Assembly (NCBI GenBank): GCA_938004375.1 | Contig: CALKWH010000089.1 | Location: 1-9,933, forward strand | DNA: 9,933 nucleotides | Source: an uncultured Pseudomonadota bacterium | Lineage (GTDB): Bacteria; Myxococcota_A; Polyangia; HGW-17 | Reading direction: 5' to 3' | Shown here: piece after piece, positions 1 through 7,394 of the stretch | How positions within the stretch are numbered: position 1 is the first letter of the stretch | Layout: every line of letters begins with the position of its first letter | The notes under the pieces: model-generated | Seen by the model: only the letters and a program-made list of their open reading frames with translations | The model's database searches: none | Told to the model about the DNA's origin: nothing | Made by a program: the position numbers and the translations under genes

Positions 1-45
1 GATCGTATTCGGTGACTGGAGTTCAGACGTGTGCTCTTCCGATCT
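1..45. other. Illumina adapter remnant (left end)
   Basis: Not genomic. It reads as the last three bases of the P7 flow-cell sequence (GAT), an 8-nt index (CGTATTCG), and then the standard Illumina multiplexing Read-2 primer ending in GCTCTTCCGATCT. Bases 3-45 are the exact reverse complement of 9891-9933, so both contig ends carry the same indexed adapter. Reading through it creates the false N-termini MCSSDL and MLFRS, which are typical of adapter-contaminated protein predictions. Confidence 0.98.
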
Positions 46-46
46 C

Positions 47-688
47 ACCTGGATGTACGCCCAGGGCGTGCACTCGGGCTGGAACAAGAGCAACTACATC
101 ACGACCATCCACGTGCAGCCGGATCCCCAGGAGATCCTGGTGCAGGCCCTGAGCGTGGTGGCCGCCGGGGCCAAGGGGCTCATGTGGTTCCAGTCGACCC
201 TGTCCGAGGCCGACCACGCCCCGGCCCGCTGGGAGGCCATCTCCCGCTCCAACTGGTGGATCCGCCGGCTCCGGTCCTTCCTGCGGGAGGGCGACATCAA
301 CCAGCTCGCCGTCTCGTCGGACAACGTGATCGTGGACCAGGTCCGCGCCCGTCGCGCGCTTATCGTGCCCGTGATCAGCCTGGTCACCCAGAACACCGTG
401 TCCGACACCGACTGCGCGATGACCTTCACCCTCGAGAGCATGGTCCCCCACTGGACGCTCGCGCCCGCGACGGTGAGCGTGACGGTCGAGGTGCCCGAGG
501 ACTTCGGCGTGCTCGAGTGGTTCGAGGTGGGCTGGGACGGCACGACGGAGCCCGCCTACGACGTCAGCGTCTCGGGGCGGCTCATCACCGTCTCGGGAAT
601 CCCCTTGGACAACACCACCCCCGCCCGCGTCCTCGTGTTCGCCGCCGACGACCAGGTCCGCGCGGAGATGGACGCCGCCGGCCCGTGA
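47..688 (+). CDS. Putative glycosidase-like protein, C-terminal fragment (5' truncated)
   Basis: The open frame enters from the adapter; genuine codons begin at 47 and the stop TGA is at 686-688, leaving 213 residues. The first part (VQALSVVAAGAKGLMWFQ, then W-AI-RSNWWIRRLRSFLREGD) resembles the last strands and helices of a TIM-barrel glycoside hydrolase, where a 'GA.G..WF' strand precedes a closing helix. The remaining roughly 110 residues are rich in alternating hydrophobic residues (TLAPATVSVTVEVPED, GRLITVSGIPL), suggesting a terminal beta-sandwich. No catalytic residue can be assigned because the N-terminal part is missing, and I do not recognise a specific family. The next gene has its own promoter, so they need not be cotranscribed. 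The adapter-derived first six residues must be removed from any database entry. Confidence 0.6.
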   Translation, partial: TWMYAQGVHSGWNKSNYITTIHVQPDPQEILVQALSVVAAGAKGLMWFQSTLSEADHAPARWEAISRSNWWIRRLRSFLREGDINQLAVSSDNVIVDQVRARRALIVPVISLVTQNTVSDTDCAMTFTLESMVPHWTLAPATVSVTVEVPEDFGVLEWFEVGWDGTTEPAYDVSVSGRLITVSGIPLDNTTPARVLVFAADDQVRAEMDAAGP

Positions 689-714
689 ACCCGCGGGTCC
701 GCGTCGCGGGGGAC

Positions 715-743
715 TTGACGTCTCCCGCCCGGATGGGAAGAAT
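715..743 (+). promoter_or_regulatory. Predicted sigma70-like promoter for hslO
   Basis: TTGACG (715-720), a 17-bp spacer and AAGAAT (738-743) lie in the 101-bp gap upstream of hslO. The expected transcript start near 750 gives a leader of about 40 nt. It also places the in-frame ATGs at 733 and 742 outside the message, supporting ATG 790 as the start. The -10 box matches the consensus at only four of six positions. Confidence 0.5.
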
Positions 744-789
744 GCACGTGCGGCCGGGGCTGCCAGAACCCCCGCCGGACGAGGACGAC

Positions 790-1683
790 ATGCGCGACGA
801 TTACCTGATCAAGTTCATGACCCGGGACGGGGCCCTGCGCGGCACGGCGGCGCTGGTGACCGGCACCCTGCGGGAGCTGGCCCGCCGGCACGATCTCTCG
901 CCCACGCCCGCCGTCGCCCTGGGGCGCGCGCTGGCCGGCTGCGCGTGTCTGGCCGGGCTGCTCAAGGACGACCAGCGGGTCGCCCTGAAGTTCGAGGGCA
1001 ACGGTCCCCTGCGCCGCGTCCTGGTCGAGGGCGAGCACGGCGGGGCCCTGCGGGGCGCGGTGGGCGATCCCCACGCGGAGCCGCCGACCGTGGATGGGCG
1101 TCTGGACGTGGCCGGCGCGCTGGGGCGTGAAGGCACGCTCACGGTCACCAAGGATCTGGGGCTGAAGACGCCCTACACGGGGACCGTCGCGCTGGACACC
1201 GGCGAGCTCGGCGAGGATCTGGCCTGGTACCTGGCCGACTCCGAGCAGATCCCGTCGGCGGTCTCCGTGGGCGTGGGCGTGAGCGCCACCGGCATCACGG
1301 CGGCCGGAGGTTTCATCCTGCAGGCCATGCCCCCGGTGGACGAGGCGGTCATCGACCGGCTCATGGAGCACCTGCAGACGCTCCCGCCCTTGTCCTGCCT
1401 TCTGGCCGCCAAAGAGACGCCCGAGATGCTGGCCGCCCGCCTCCTCGCGGATCACCCTTACGAGATCCTCGAGATCCGTCCCCTCTTCTTCGCCTGCACC
1501 TGCGATCGGGAGAAGATCGAGCAGGTGCTCCTCTCCCTGGGCGTCGCCGAGCTGCGGCGCCTGGCTGCCGGCAGTGAGCCCACCGAGGTCACCTGCGAGT
1601 TCTGCCGCGAGCGCTATCCGTTCACCCCCGAGGAGCTGGCGGTGCTGGCCGCGCAACAGGAGACCCCGCGGGGGGACGCCTGA
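790..1683 (+). CDS. hslO: Hsp33 redox-regulated molecular chaperone
   Basis: Encodes a 297-residue cytoplasmic holdase that binds unfolding proteins when oxidative stress oxidises its C-terminal zinc centre. The length is typical of the family. The N-terminal substrate-binding and dimer domain includes KFEGNGPLRRVLVEGE (67-82) and a Gly-rich region ending in GGFILQAMPPVDE (173-185). The C-terminal redox switch carries all four zinc cysteines as CxC (C236, C238) and CxxC (C269, C272), with the usual spacing of about 30 residues, so the switch should work. ATG 790 is chosen because the protein then starts at the usual family position, a GAGGA lies just upstream, and the predicted promoter excludes earlier ATGs. 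The gene is followed by a weak terminator and then the separate trpR-trpB promoter. Confidence 0.95.
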   Translation: MRDDYLIKFMTRDGALRGTAALVTGTLRELARRHDLSPTPAVALGRALAGCACLAGLLKDDQRVALKFEGNGPLRRVLVEGEHGGALRGAVGDPHAEPPTVDGRLDVAGALGREGTLTVTKDLGLKTPYTGTVALDTGELGEDLAWYLADSEQIPSAVSVGVGVSATGITAAGGFILQAMPPVDEAVIDRLMEHLQTLPPLSCLLAAKETPEMLAARLLADHPYEILEIRPLFFACTCDREKIEQVLLSLGVAELRRLAAGSEPTEVTCEFCRERYPFTPEELAVLAAQQETPRGDA

Positions 1684-1685
1684 TC

Positions 1686-1705
1686 CGGGCGGCCCCGCGT
1701 TTTTT
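1686..1705 (+). terminator. Weak candidate terminator after hslO
   Basis: Two bases after the hslO stop, CGGG (1686-1689) can pair with CCCG (1694-1697) around a CGGC loop. A GCG and a run of six T (1700-1705) follow. The stem is only 4 bp, so termination may be partial. It separates hslO from the trpR promoter that begins at 1709. Confidence 0.4.
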
Positions 1706-1708
1706 CCC

Positions 1709-1737
1709 TTGACTCCCGCCGCCTTGGCCCGTATGTT
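1709..1737 (+). promoter_or_regulatory. Predicted promoter of the trpR-trpB unit
   Basis: TTGACT (1709-1714), a 17-bp spacer and TATGTT (1732-1737) form a good sigma70-type promoter with an expected start near 1744. This leaves a leader of about 70 nt before GTG 1814. The -10 box overlaps the first copy of the TGTTTC repeat, as expected if a repressor bound there blocks RNA polymerase. Confidence 0.65.
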
Positions 1738-1780
1738 TCTGCCGGTAGTAACTGTTTCTGTTTGCAGAAACATGTTTCCT
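1734..1780 (+). promoter_or_regulatory. Candidate operator: repeated and palindromic TGTTTC elements
   Basis: TGTTTCTG occurs at 1734-1741 and again at 1753-1760, and TGTTTCCT at 1773-1780, giving three direct copies spaced 19 and 20 bp (about two helical turns). An inverted copy, CAGAAACA, lies at 1765-1772. Two dyads result: 8-bp arms 1753-1760/1765-1772 around TTTG, and the perfect 12-bp palindrome GAAACATGTTTC at 1767-1778. The cluster begins inside the -10 box of the trpR promoter. Autoregulation by the TrpR encoded downstream is the natural inference. The enterobacterial CTAG-type trp operator is not present; only a degenerate TAGTAACT (1746-1753) resembles it. Confidence 0.55.
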
Positions 1781-1785
1781 TGCGT

Positions 1786-1807
1786 GCGAAGCCTGCTTCG
1801 CGGAGGT
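1786..1807 (+). promoter_or_regulatory. Leader hairpin abutting the trpR ribosome binding site
   Basis: GCGAAGC (1786-1792) and GCTTCGC (1795-1801) are perfectly complementary with CT between them; realistically this is a 6-bp stem with a CCTG tetraloop. The Shine-Dalgarno GGAGGT (1802-1807) starts at the very next base and lies 6 nt before GTG 1814. The hairpin leaves the site exposed but would stack against it, so it could tune initiation. The strong SD decides the GTG start. Confidence 0.5.
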
Positions 1808-2087
1808 CTTTGGGTGGACCAGCTTGCCGAGATCGCGGCCGTCCTGTGCGGCATCGAGGATCCGAGGACGATGGAGCGTCTCCTGTCGGAGCTCTTCACG
1901 TCGCGGGAGCTGGCGACGCTCGAACTCCGATGGCGACTCCTCCGGGACCTGTTCGAGGGCATGCCCCAGAGGAAGATCGCCGAGGCGCACCGCATCAGCC
2001 TGTGCAAGATCACGCGCGGCTCGAGGGTGCTGAAGCAGCGGGGCTCGGTGGTCCGGAAGATCTTCGAGGCCGCGCAAGGAGACAACC

Positions 2088-3317
<1,230 letters not shown>

Positions 3318-3329
3318 CCGGCGTGAACG

Positions 3330-4832
3330 CTACTGGCAGTTTTCTTCCCGGAAGGGGTTGGCCGCGTAATCCCAGTAGGTGCCGGCGAAGAGGGTGTCGC
3401 CGGGGGTGAGGATCCGGCCGTTGACGGTGAAGTAGAGCTCCACGGGGGCCTGCACCATGAGCTCGCCGGTGGAGGCGGTGTATTCGGAGACCGGCACGTC
3501 GGGGCAGCGATAGGGGGCGAACGGGTCCAGCGTCCGCAGGTCCAGGCCGTAGCGGGCGTTGTTGCCGACCTGGTCGAAGAGGCTCAGGTAGGTCGAGGTG
3601 AAGGACTCCTGGCCGGCGAAACGGGTGTGCACCCGGACGTCGAGCTGGCGCCAGAGCTCGGGGTTCTCGAAGTCGGTGACGCCCTGCTGCCACACCTCGA
3701 AGCACAGGCTGGTGTAGGTGGTCCGGGTGCGCTCCCAGGAGCCGTAGTTGAACGGGGAGGTGTAGGCCGGGGCGTCGGTCTGACACAACTGCGAGGCGGA
3801 GCGGGAGAGCAGGAGGCGCGCGTCTCCGATCCAGCCGGGGACGGGGAACACCTCCCAGGGATAGTTGGCGCCGCCTGAACTGTCCCAGTCCTGGCACGCG
3901 GCGCCGCCGCCGAGGCCCGAGTTCCAGAACCACAGTTCGAGGGCGGTGGTGTCCGCGGGGATCACGAAGTCCGCCGGCAGCGCGAAGGCCGTGTTGGTGG
4001 GCGTGCCGTTGTTCGTCACGAAGGAGCGGACGCTGCGGTCCAGCACGACGCCGGACGGGAGGAACTTGACGAAGGCGCGCAGGTCCCAGGCGGGGTAGCC
4101 GTTGTGGGTGTCCCGGCAGGTGGTCATCCGGTCGGGCTCGTACACGACGGTGACGACGCCCCCGGCGACCAGGCGTCCCTCGAGCACGGGGGCGCCCTGG
4201 GCGGGGAAGGTGACGGTCGCGCGGGGCGCGGCGGCCAGCGGGTCGATCACGGGCGCCGCGGGCAGGAGCGAACATGCCGCGGTGTCCCAGGGCACGGTGA
4301 AGCCGTTGTGCAGGTTCAGCACGTAGTTGTCCCACTCACCGGGGTTCCGGTTGTGGTCGAACAGCCGGTGTTCGCCCCGCACGAGCACCGGGATCACCTC
4401 GACCACGGCACGGGTGAGGGAGGTGCCGCTCATGCCCGGGCTCGGGACGTGGTCGTGCATGGCGAAAGAGAAGCGGGAATAACCGGCGCGGGCGCCGGTG
4501 ACGGGGGTGAGCGGCGCCTCCCACCAGGTAGGATCACTGCCGTAGTGGAACAGCACCGACGGACGGGCCCCGGCGTCGAGCTCGGAGGTGCGGACGTCCA
4601 CGTGGCCGCGCCAGACCCAGGTGCTGCCCAAGGTCTCCCACCCGCCCATGCCGTTCGAGGGTCGGGCGAGCTCGAGCAGGACGATTCGGCAGTCGCGGTC
4701 GGCGCCGTCCTCGTTGACGCCGATCAGGGGCGCCACCGCCGGGGAATAGGACTCCGTCGATGCGGGGTCGTCGCAGGCGGAGAGCCAGAAGGCGCAGACG
4801 AGCATGGGGAGACTGAAGAAGACGGATTTCAT
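3330..4832 (-). CDS. Large secreted lipoprotein of unknown function (possibly DUF6209-like)
   Basis: Encodes a 500-residue precursor with a type II signal peptide, MKSVFFSLPMLVCAFWLSAC, whose lipobox is LSAC with the lipidated Cys at 20, followed by Asp-Asp. ATG 4832 is chosen because the signal peptide starts there and GGAGGT lies 5 nt upstream; the frame extends 21 codons further without signal or ribosome site. The mature protein is rich in Trp, Tyr and Cys and looks beta-stranded. A central section (about 205-335) with YEPDRMTTCRDTHNGYPAWD, ELWFWNS and CQDWDS resembles uncharacterised myxobacterial secreted proteins that I recall as DUF6209. This assignment is from memory and tentative. 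No catalytic motif was recognised. It lies tail-to-tail with trpB, 12 bp apart, and downstream of the S46 peptidase on the same strand, but has its own promoter. Confidence 0.85.
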   Translation of the reverse strand: MKSVFFSLPMLVCAFWLSACDDPASTESYSPAVAPLIGVNEDGADRDCRIVLLELARPSNGMGGWETLGSTWVWRGHVDVRTSELDAGARPSVLFHYGSDPTWWEAPLTPVTGARAGYSRFSFAMHDHVPSPGMSGTSLTRAVVEVIPVLVRGEHRLFDHNRNPGEWDNYVLNLHNGFTVPWDTAACSLLPAAPVIDPLAAAPRATVTFPAQGAPVLEGRLVAGGVVTVVYEPDRMTTCRDTHNGYPAWDLRAFVKFLPSGVVLDRSVRSFVTNNGTPTNTAFALPADFVIPADTTALELWFWNSGLGGGAACQDWDSSGGANYPWEVFPVPGWIGDARLLLSRSASQLCQTDAPAYTSPFNYGSWERTRTTYTSLCFEVWQQGVTDFENPELWRQLDVRVHTRFAGQESFTSTYLSLFDQVGNNARYGLDLRTLDPFAPYRCPDVPVSEYTASTGELMVQAPVELYFTVNGRILTPGDTLFAGTYWDYAANPFREENCQ

Positions 4833-4912
4833 GGGGCACCTCCGGGGTGGCGCAGTCAGGGTCCGATGAATACTACCACCGGAACGGGGATGCAAGTTGT
4901 TCCATGAACAAA

Positions 4913-4942
4913 ATTATATCACCAGGCCGATTTCGATTTCGA
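4913..4942 (-). promoter_or_regulatory. Predicted promoter of the 3330-4832 lipoprotein gene
   Basis: On the minus strand a perfect TATAAT (4918 down to 4913) lies 18 bp from TCGAAA (4942 down to 4937), which matches the -35 consensus at four of six positions. The expected start near 4906 gives a leader of about 75 nt. The -35 box is one unit of the tandem GATTTC repeat. Confidence 0.5.
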
Positions 4943-4952
4943 TTTCGATTTC
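4929..4952. repeat. Hexanucleotide tandem repeat (GATTTC)x4
   Basis: Four perfect copies of GATTTC (GAAATC on the minus strand), followed by a partial GA. They lie in the 144-bp gap between the S46 peptidase stop and the lipoprotein start. The array is a low-GC island in very GC-rich DNA. One unit coincides with the predicted -35 box of the lipoprotein promoter. Confidence 0.9.
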
Positions 4953-4976
4953 GACTGATCCTTTCCTCGGGGATGG

Positions 4977-7247
4977 TCAGCGGCCGGCCCGGGGGGTGAC
5001 CCCCAGTTCGCCGAGGAGATCGTGGGTCTGGGCGACCCGGTCGAGGGTCCACAGGATGGCCCGGACGTCGACCATGATGTTGCGCGAGCGCAGCGGGTTG
5101 TACCCGAAGTCGCCGGCGATGTTCTCGTAGACGCGATCGAAGTTGAGCCCGACCAGGCGGCCGCGGGCATCGAGCACCGGGCTGCCGGAGTTGCCCCCGG
5201 TGGTGTCGGCGTTGGACAGAAAGTTGATGGGAACGTCCTCGAGGTGGGGATCCGTCCAGGGGTCGTGGTCGTCCTGCTGGGCGGCCTCGAGGAAGGCGGC
5301 CGGGAGCTCGAAGGGCGGTTTCCCGCGGTGTTTGGCGAGCATGCCGCGCAGGGTGGTGAACGGGACGTGCCAGGTGCCGTCCTCGGGGGAGTAGCCGGTG
5401 ACCGTGGCGAAGCTCACCCGGGGCGATGCGTTGGCGTCCGGGTAGAACTGGCGGCCACGGAAGGCCATGGTCGCCTTCATCCAGGGCCGGCGCAGGCGTA
5501 GCAGGGCGCCCTCGTCGAGGAGCCGGCGGCGCTCCAGATCCTGCATCGCCGGGAACCACAGGAGGGCGAATTGGATCAGGGGGTCCGCCGACTGGGCGAG
5601 GACCTCCGGGGTGGCCGAGAACAGCGCCTCCCGGGCGGCGGGGTCCATGACGGTCGTCGTCCGGAAGGCCAGTTCCAGCCACTCCTCGCGTTTGCGGCGA
5701 TCCTCCTCGGTGACGGCCGGGACGAAGAAGGCGGGTCGTATCGCGGGGTCCAGACTGTCGAGCTCGTCGAGGAACATGGCCAGCACCATGCGATCCGACG
5801 CGGCGTGGTAGGAGAGATCCCCCGCGTTCAACTTCGAGAGCAGGCCTGCCCGGTCGCGCTCCTGCCACCCGGGCATGCGCCGGGAGTCGGGCAGGGAGCG
5901 CTCGTGGGCCCACTTCACGAGCAGGTAGGCGGCTGCGAAGGCCGAGGTGCCCGTCTCCATCTGGCCGAGCAGGAAGTCCAATTCCTCGAACTGCGCGGCT
6001 TCGAGGTGGGCGTTGAGTTCGTCGAGGGCCTTCTCGGGCACGGGGAAACGGTTGGCCCGGATCCAGGCGCGCAGCGTCTCCTCCTCGGAGAGGCGTCGGG
6101 CGATGACGCGGTTCTTCGCGATGCCTTCGAGCTGGCCGCGGGTGTTGATCAGCCCGTTGCTCAGCCGGCGCAGCATCGAAGCGTTGGGGATGCGGGCCTC
6201 GGGGTGTAGCTCGCCGGCCTTCTCCAACACGGAGATCCAACGGGAGAAAAGGGTCTCGCGACGTGGGTAGAACCACTCGTGGGCGTGGCGGATCTCCCGG
6301 GCCGTGCGGTAGCGTGCGGTGCGGTAGGGAGTGCCGGCGACCATGATGAAATCGCCCACGGCCGTGCCCTGCTCCGAGATCTGGAGATGGGCCGGCGGCG
6401 TGAAGGGCACGTTCGCTTCCGCGAACGCCGCGGGCCGTCCGTCCGGACCCGTGTAGGCGCGCAGCAGGGTGAAGTCCAGGGAGTGGCGCGGCCAGCGCCA
6501 GTTGTCGGTCTCGCCACCGAAGGCGCCCAGACTCTCGGGGGGGGCGTAGACCAGGCGCACGTCGGTCAGTTCGGTGTTCTCCATCAGGAGAAAGCGCAGC
6601 CCGTCGTTCTCCCTGGAGACCGCGCAGCGCACCGACGGGGTGCGCTCACACGCGGCCACCAGCTCCTTCTCGCGGTTTCGTAGAAACCAGGCGGTGTCCA
6701 GGTCCGAGGCGTCCGCAGGCAGGCCGCGGAACATCTCGTCGGTCACGTCGCGCTGGGATCGGAAAATCCACACGATCATGCCGGGGGCCGGCAGTTCGGT
6801 GGAGCGGCCGCGGGCGACGAAGCCGTTCTCGATCAGGTTCTGTTCAGGACGAGACAGTTTCTGGATCGCCCCGAGGGCGCAGTGATGGTTGGTGATCAGC
6901 AGGCCGTGCTCCGAGATGAACGCCCCGGTGCAGCCACGCAGCCCCACCACGGCCTGGGCCAGGCCGCCCTTTTCGGGGGTCCAGAAGTCCGCCAGCGGGA
7001 GCTCCAGACCCCGGGCCCGCAGTTGGGCTTCGTCGAGGCGGGACAGATCCTGCCAAGGCCACATCCCTTCACCGCTGAGCCGGATGGACAGTTGCTCCGG
7101 CCGGCACGGCTCCACGGACCCGGACGCCATCCATTCGGGGCCCGACGCCTCCGGCGCCGCGCAGGGCAGGCGCTCGCTGCGCTCCCGGCAGGCGGGCAGC
7201 CAGGAAAGAAAAATGACCAAGCAGGAAAATAAAGCGGGCATTCTCAT
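4977..7247 (-). CDS. S46 family dipeptidyl-peptidase, DPP11-like
   Basis: A 756-residue exported serine peptidase of family S46 (DPP7/DPP11), which removes dipeptides from the N-terminus of peptides in the periplasm or at the cell surface. The N-terminus (MRMPALFSCLVIFLSWLPAC) is a signal peptide with a lipobox-like LPAC, so it may be lipid-anchored at C20. The chymotrypsin-fold triad is visible: H122 in GCTGAFISEHGLLITNHHC, an Asp in GGETDNWRWPRHSLDF (D258 most likely, by analogy with D102 of trypsin), and S687 in TGGNSGSPV. Eighteen residues after the Ser is R705 (GLNFDR), matching Arg673 of Porphyromonas DPP11, which selects Asp or Glu at P1; DPP7 has Gly there. Length is close to the family's usual 700-plus residues. 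The start is ATG 7247 or the nearby ATG 7241; neither has a strong ribosome site. It is divergent from the extensin-like gene. Confidence 0.93.
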   Translation of the reverse strand: MRMPALFSCLVIFLSWLPACRERSERLPCAAPEASGPEWMASGSVEPCRPEQLSIRLSGEGMWPWQDLSRLDEAQLRARGLELPLADFWTPEKGGLAQAVVGLRGCTGAFISEHGLLITNHHCALGAIQKLSRPEQNLIENGFVARGRSTELPAPGMIVWIFRSQRDVTDEMFRGLPADASDLDTAWFLRNREKELVAACERTPSVRCAVSRENDGLRFLLMENTELTDVRLVYAPPESLGAFGGETDNWRWPRHSLDFTLLRAYTGPDGRPAAFAEANVPFTPPAHLQISEQGTAVGDFIMVAGTPYRTARYRTAREIRHAHEWFYPRRETLFSRWISVLEKAGELHPEARIPNASMLRRLSNGLINTRGQLEGIAKNRVIARRLSEEETLRAWIRANRFPVPEKALDELNAHLEAAQFEELDFLLGQMETGTSAFAAAYLLVKWAHERSLPDSRRMPGWQERDRAGLLSKLNAGDLSYHAASDRMVLAMFLDELDSLDPAIRPAFFVPAVTEEDRRKREEWLELAFRTTTVMDPAAREALFSATPEVLAQSADPLIQFALLWFPAMQDLERRRLLDEGALLRLRRPWMKATMAFRGRQFYPDANASPRVSFATVTGYSPEDGTWHVPFTTLRGMLAKHRGKPPFELPAAFLEAAQQDDHDPWTDPHLEDVPINFLSNADTTGGNSGSPVLDARGRLVGLNFDRVYENIAGDFGYNPLRSRNIMVDVRAILWTLDRVAQTHDLLGELGVTPRAGR

Positions 7248-7356
7248 CGTTGATGTTCACCGTTTCCGGGATCCGGCGCCCTTCGGGTCTTGGTCCCGCA
7301 GTTTTTTTTACCCCATTTCCCGAGGGGAGCGCAACGTCCTTCGAGGAAAACTTGGG

Positions 7357-7385
7357 TTGAATCCGGACCGCTTTGCGACTATACA
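7357..7385 (+). promoter_or_regulatory. Possible promoter of the extensin-like gene
   Basis: TTGAAT (7357-7362), a 17-bp spacer and TATACA (7380-7385) fit a sigma70-like promoter. However, the expected start near 7392 is only about 3 nt before ATG 7395, and the Shine-Dalgarno AGGAG (7385-7389) begins in the -10 box. Either the transcript is leaderless or the real promoter lies further upstream. Confidence 0.35.
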
Positions 7386-7394
7386 GGAGAAGCC

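Noticed and set aside
733..789. Upstream in-frame ATGs (733, 742) for hslO
   Set aside because: They overlap the predicted -10 box and would add a Pro-rich extension absent from Hsp33 proteins.
1574..1813. N-terminal extension of trpR reaching back into hslO, or starts at ATG 1733 or 1772
   Set aside because: These starts lie in hslO, in the -10 box or in the leader, and have no Shine-Dalgarno; GTG 1814 has a strong one and matches the family start.
4873..6276. 467-codon open frame on the minus strand, rich in Arg and Pro, with an alternating Asn-Arg stretch from the hexamer repeat
   Set aside because: It is an alternate frame of the S46 peptidase gene. Its composition is typical of out-of-frame GC-rich DNA, and it crosses the stop and intergenic repeat.
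7285..7310. T8 run after a G/C-rich stretch as a plus-strand terminator, or its complement as part of a promoter (TTGCGC-18-TAAAAA) for the S46 gene
   Set aside because: No convincing stem lies directly before the T-run, and the minus-strand -35 matches consensus at only three of six positions. The S46 promoter remains unassigned.
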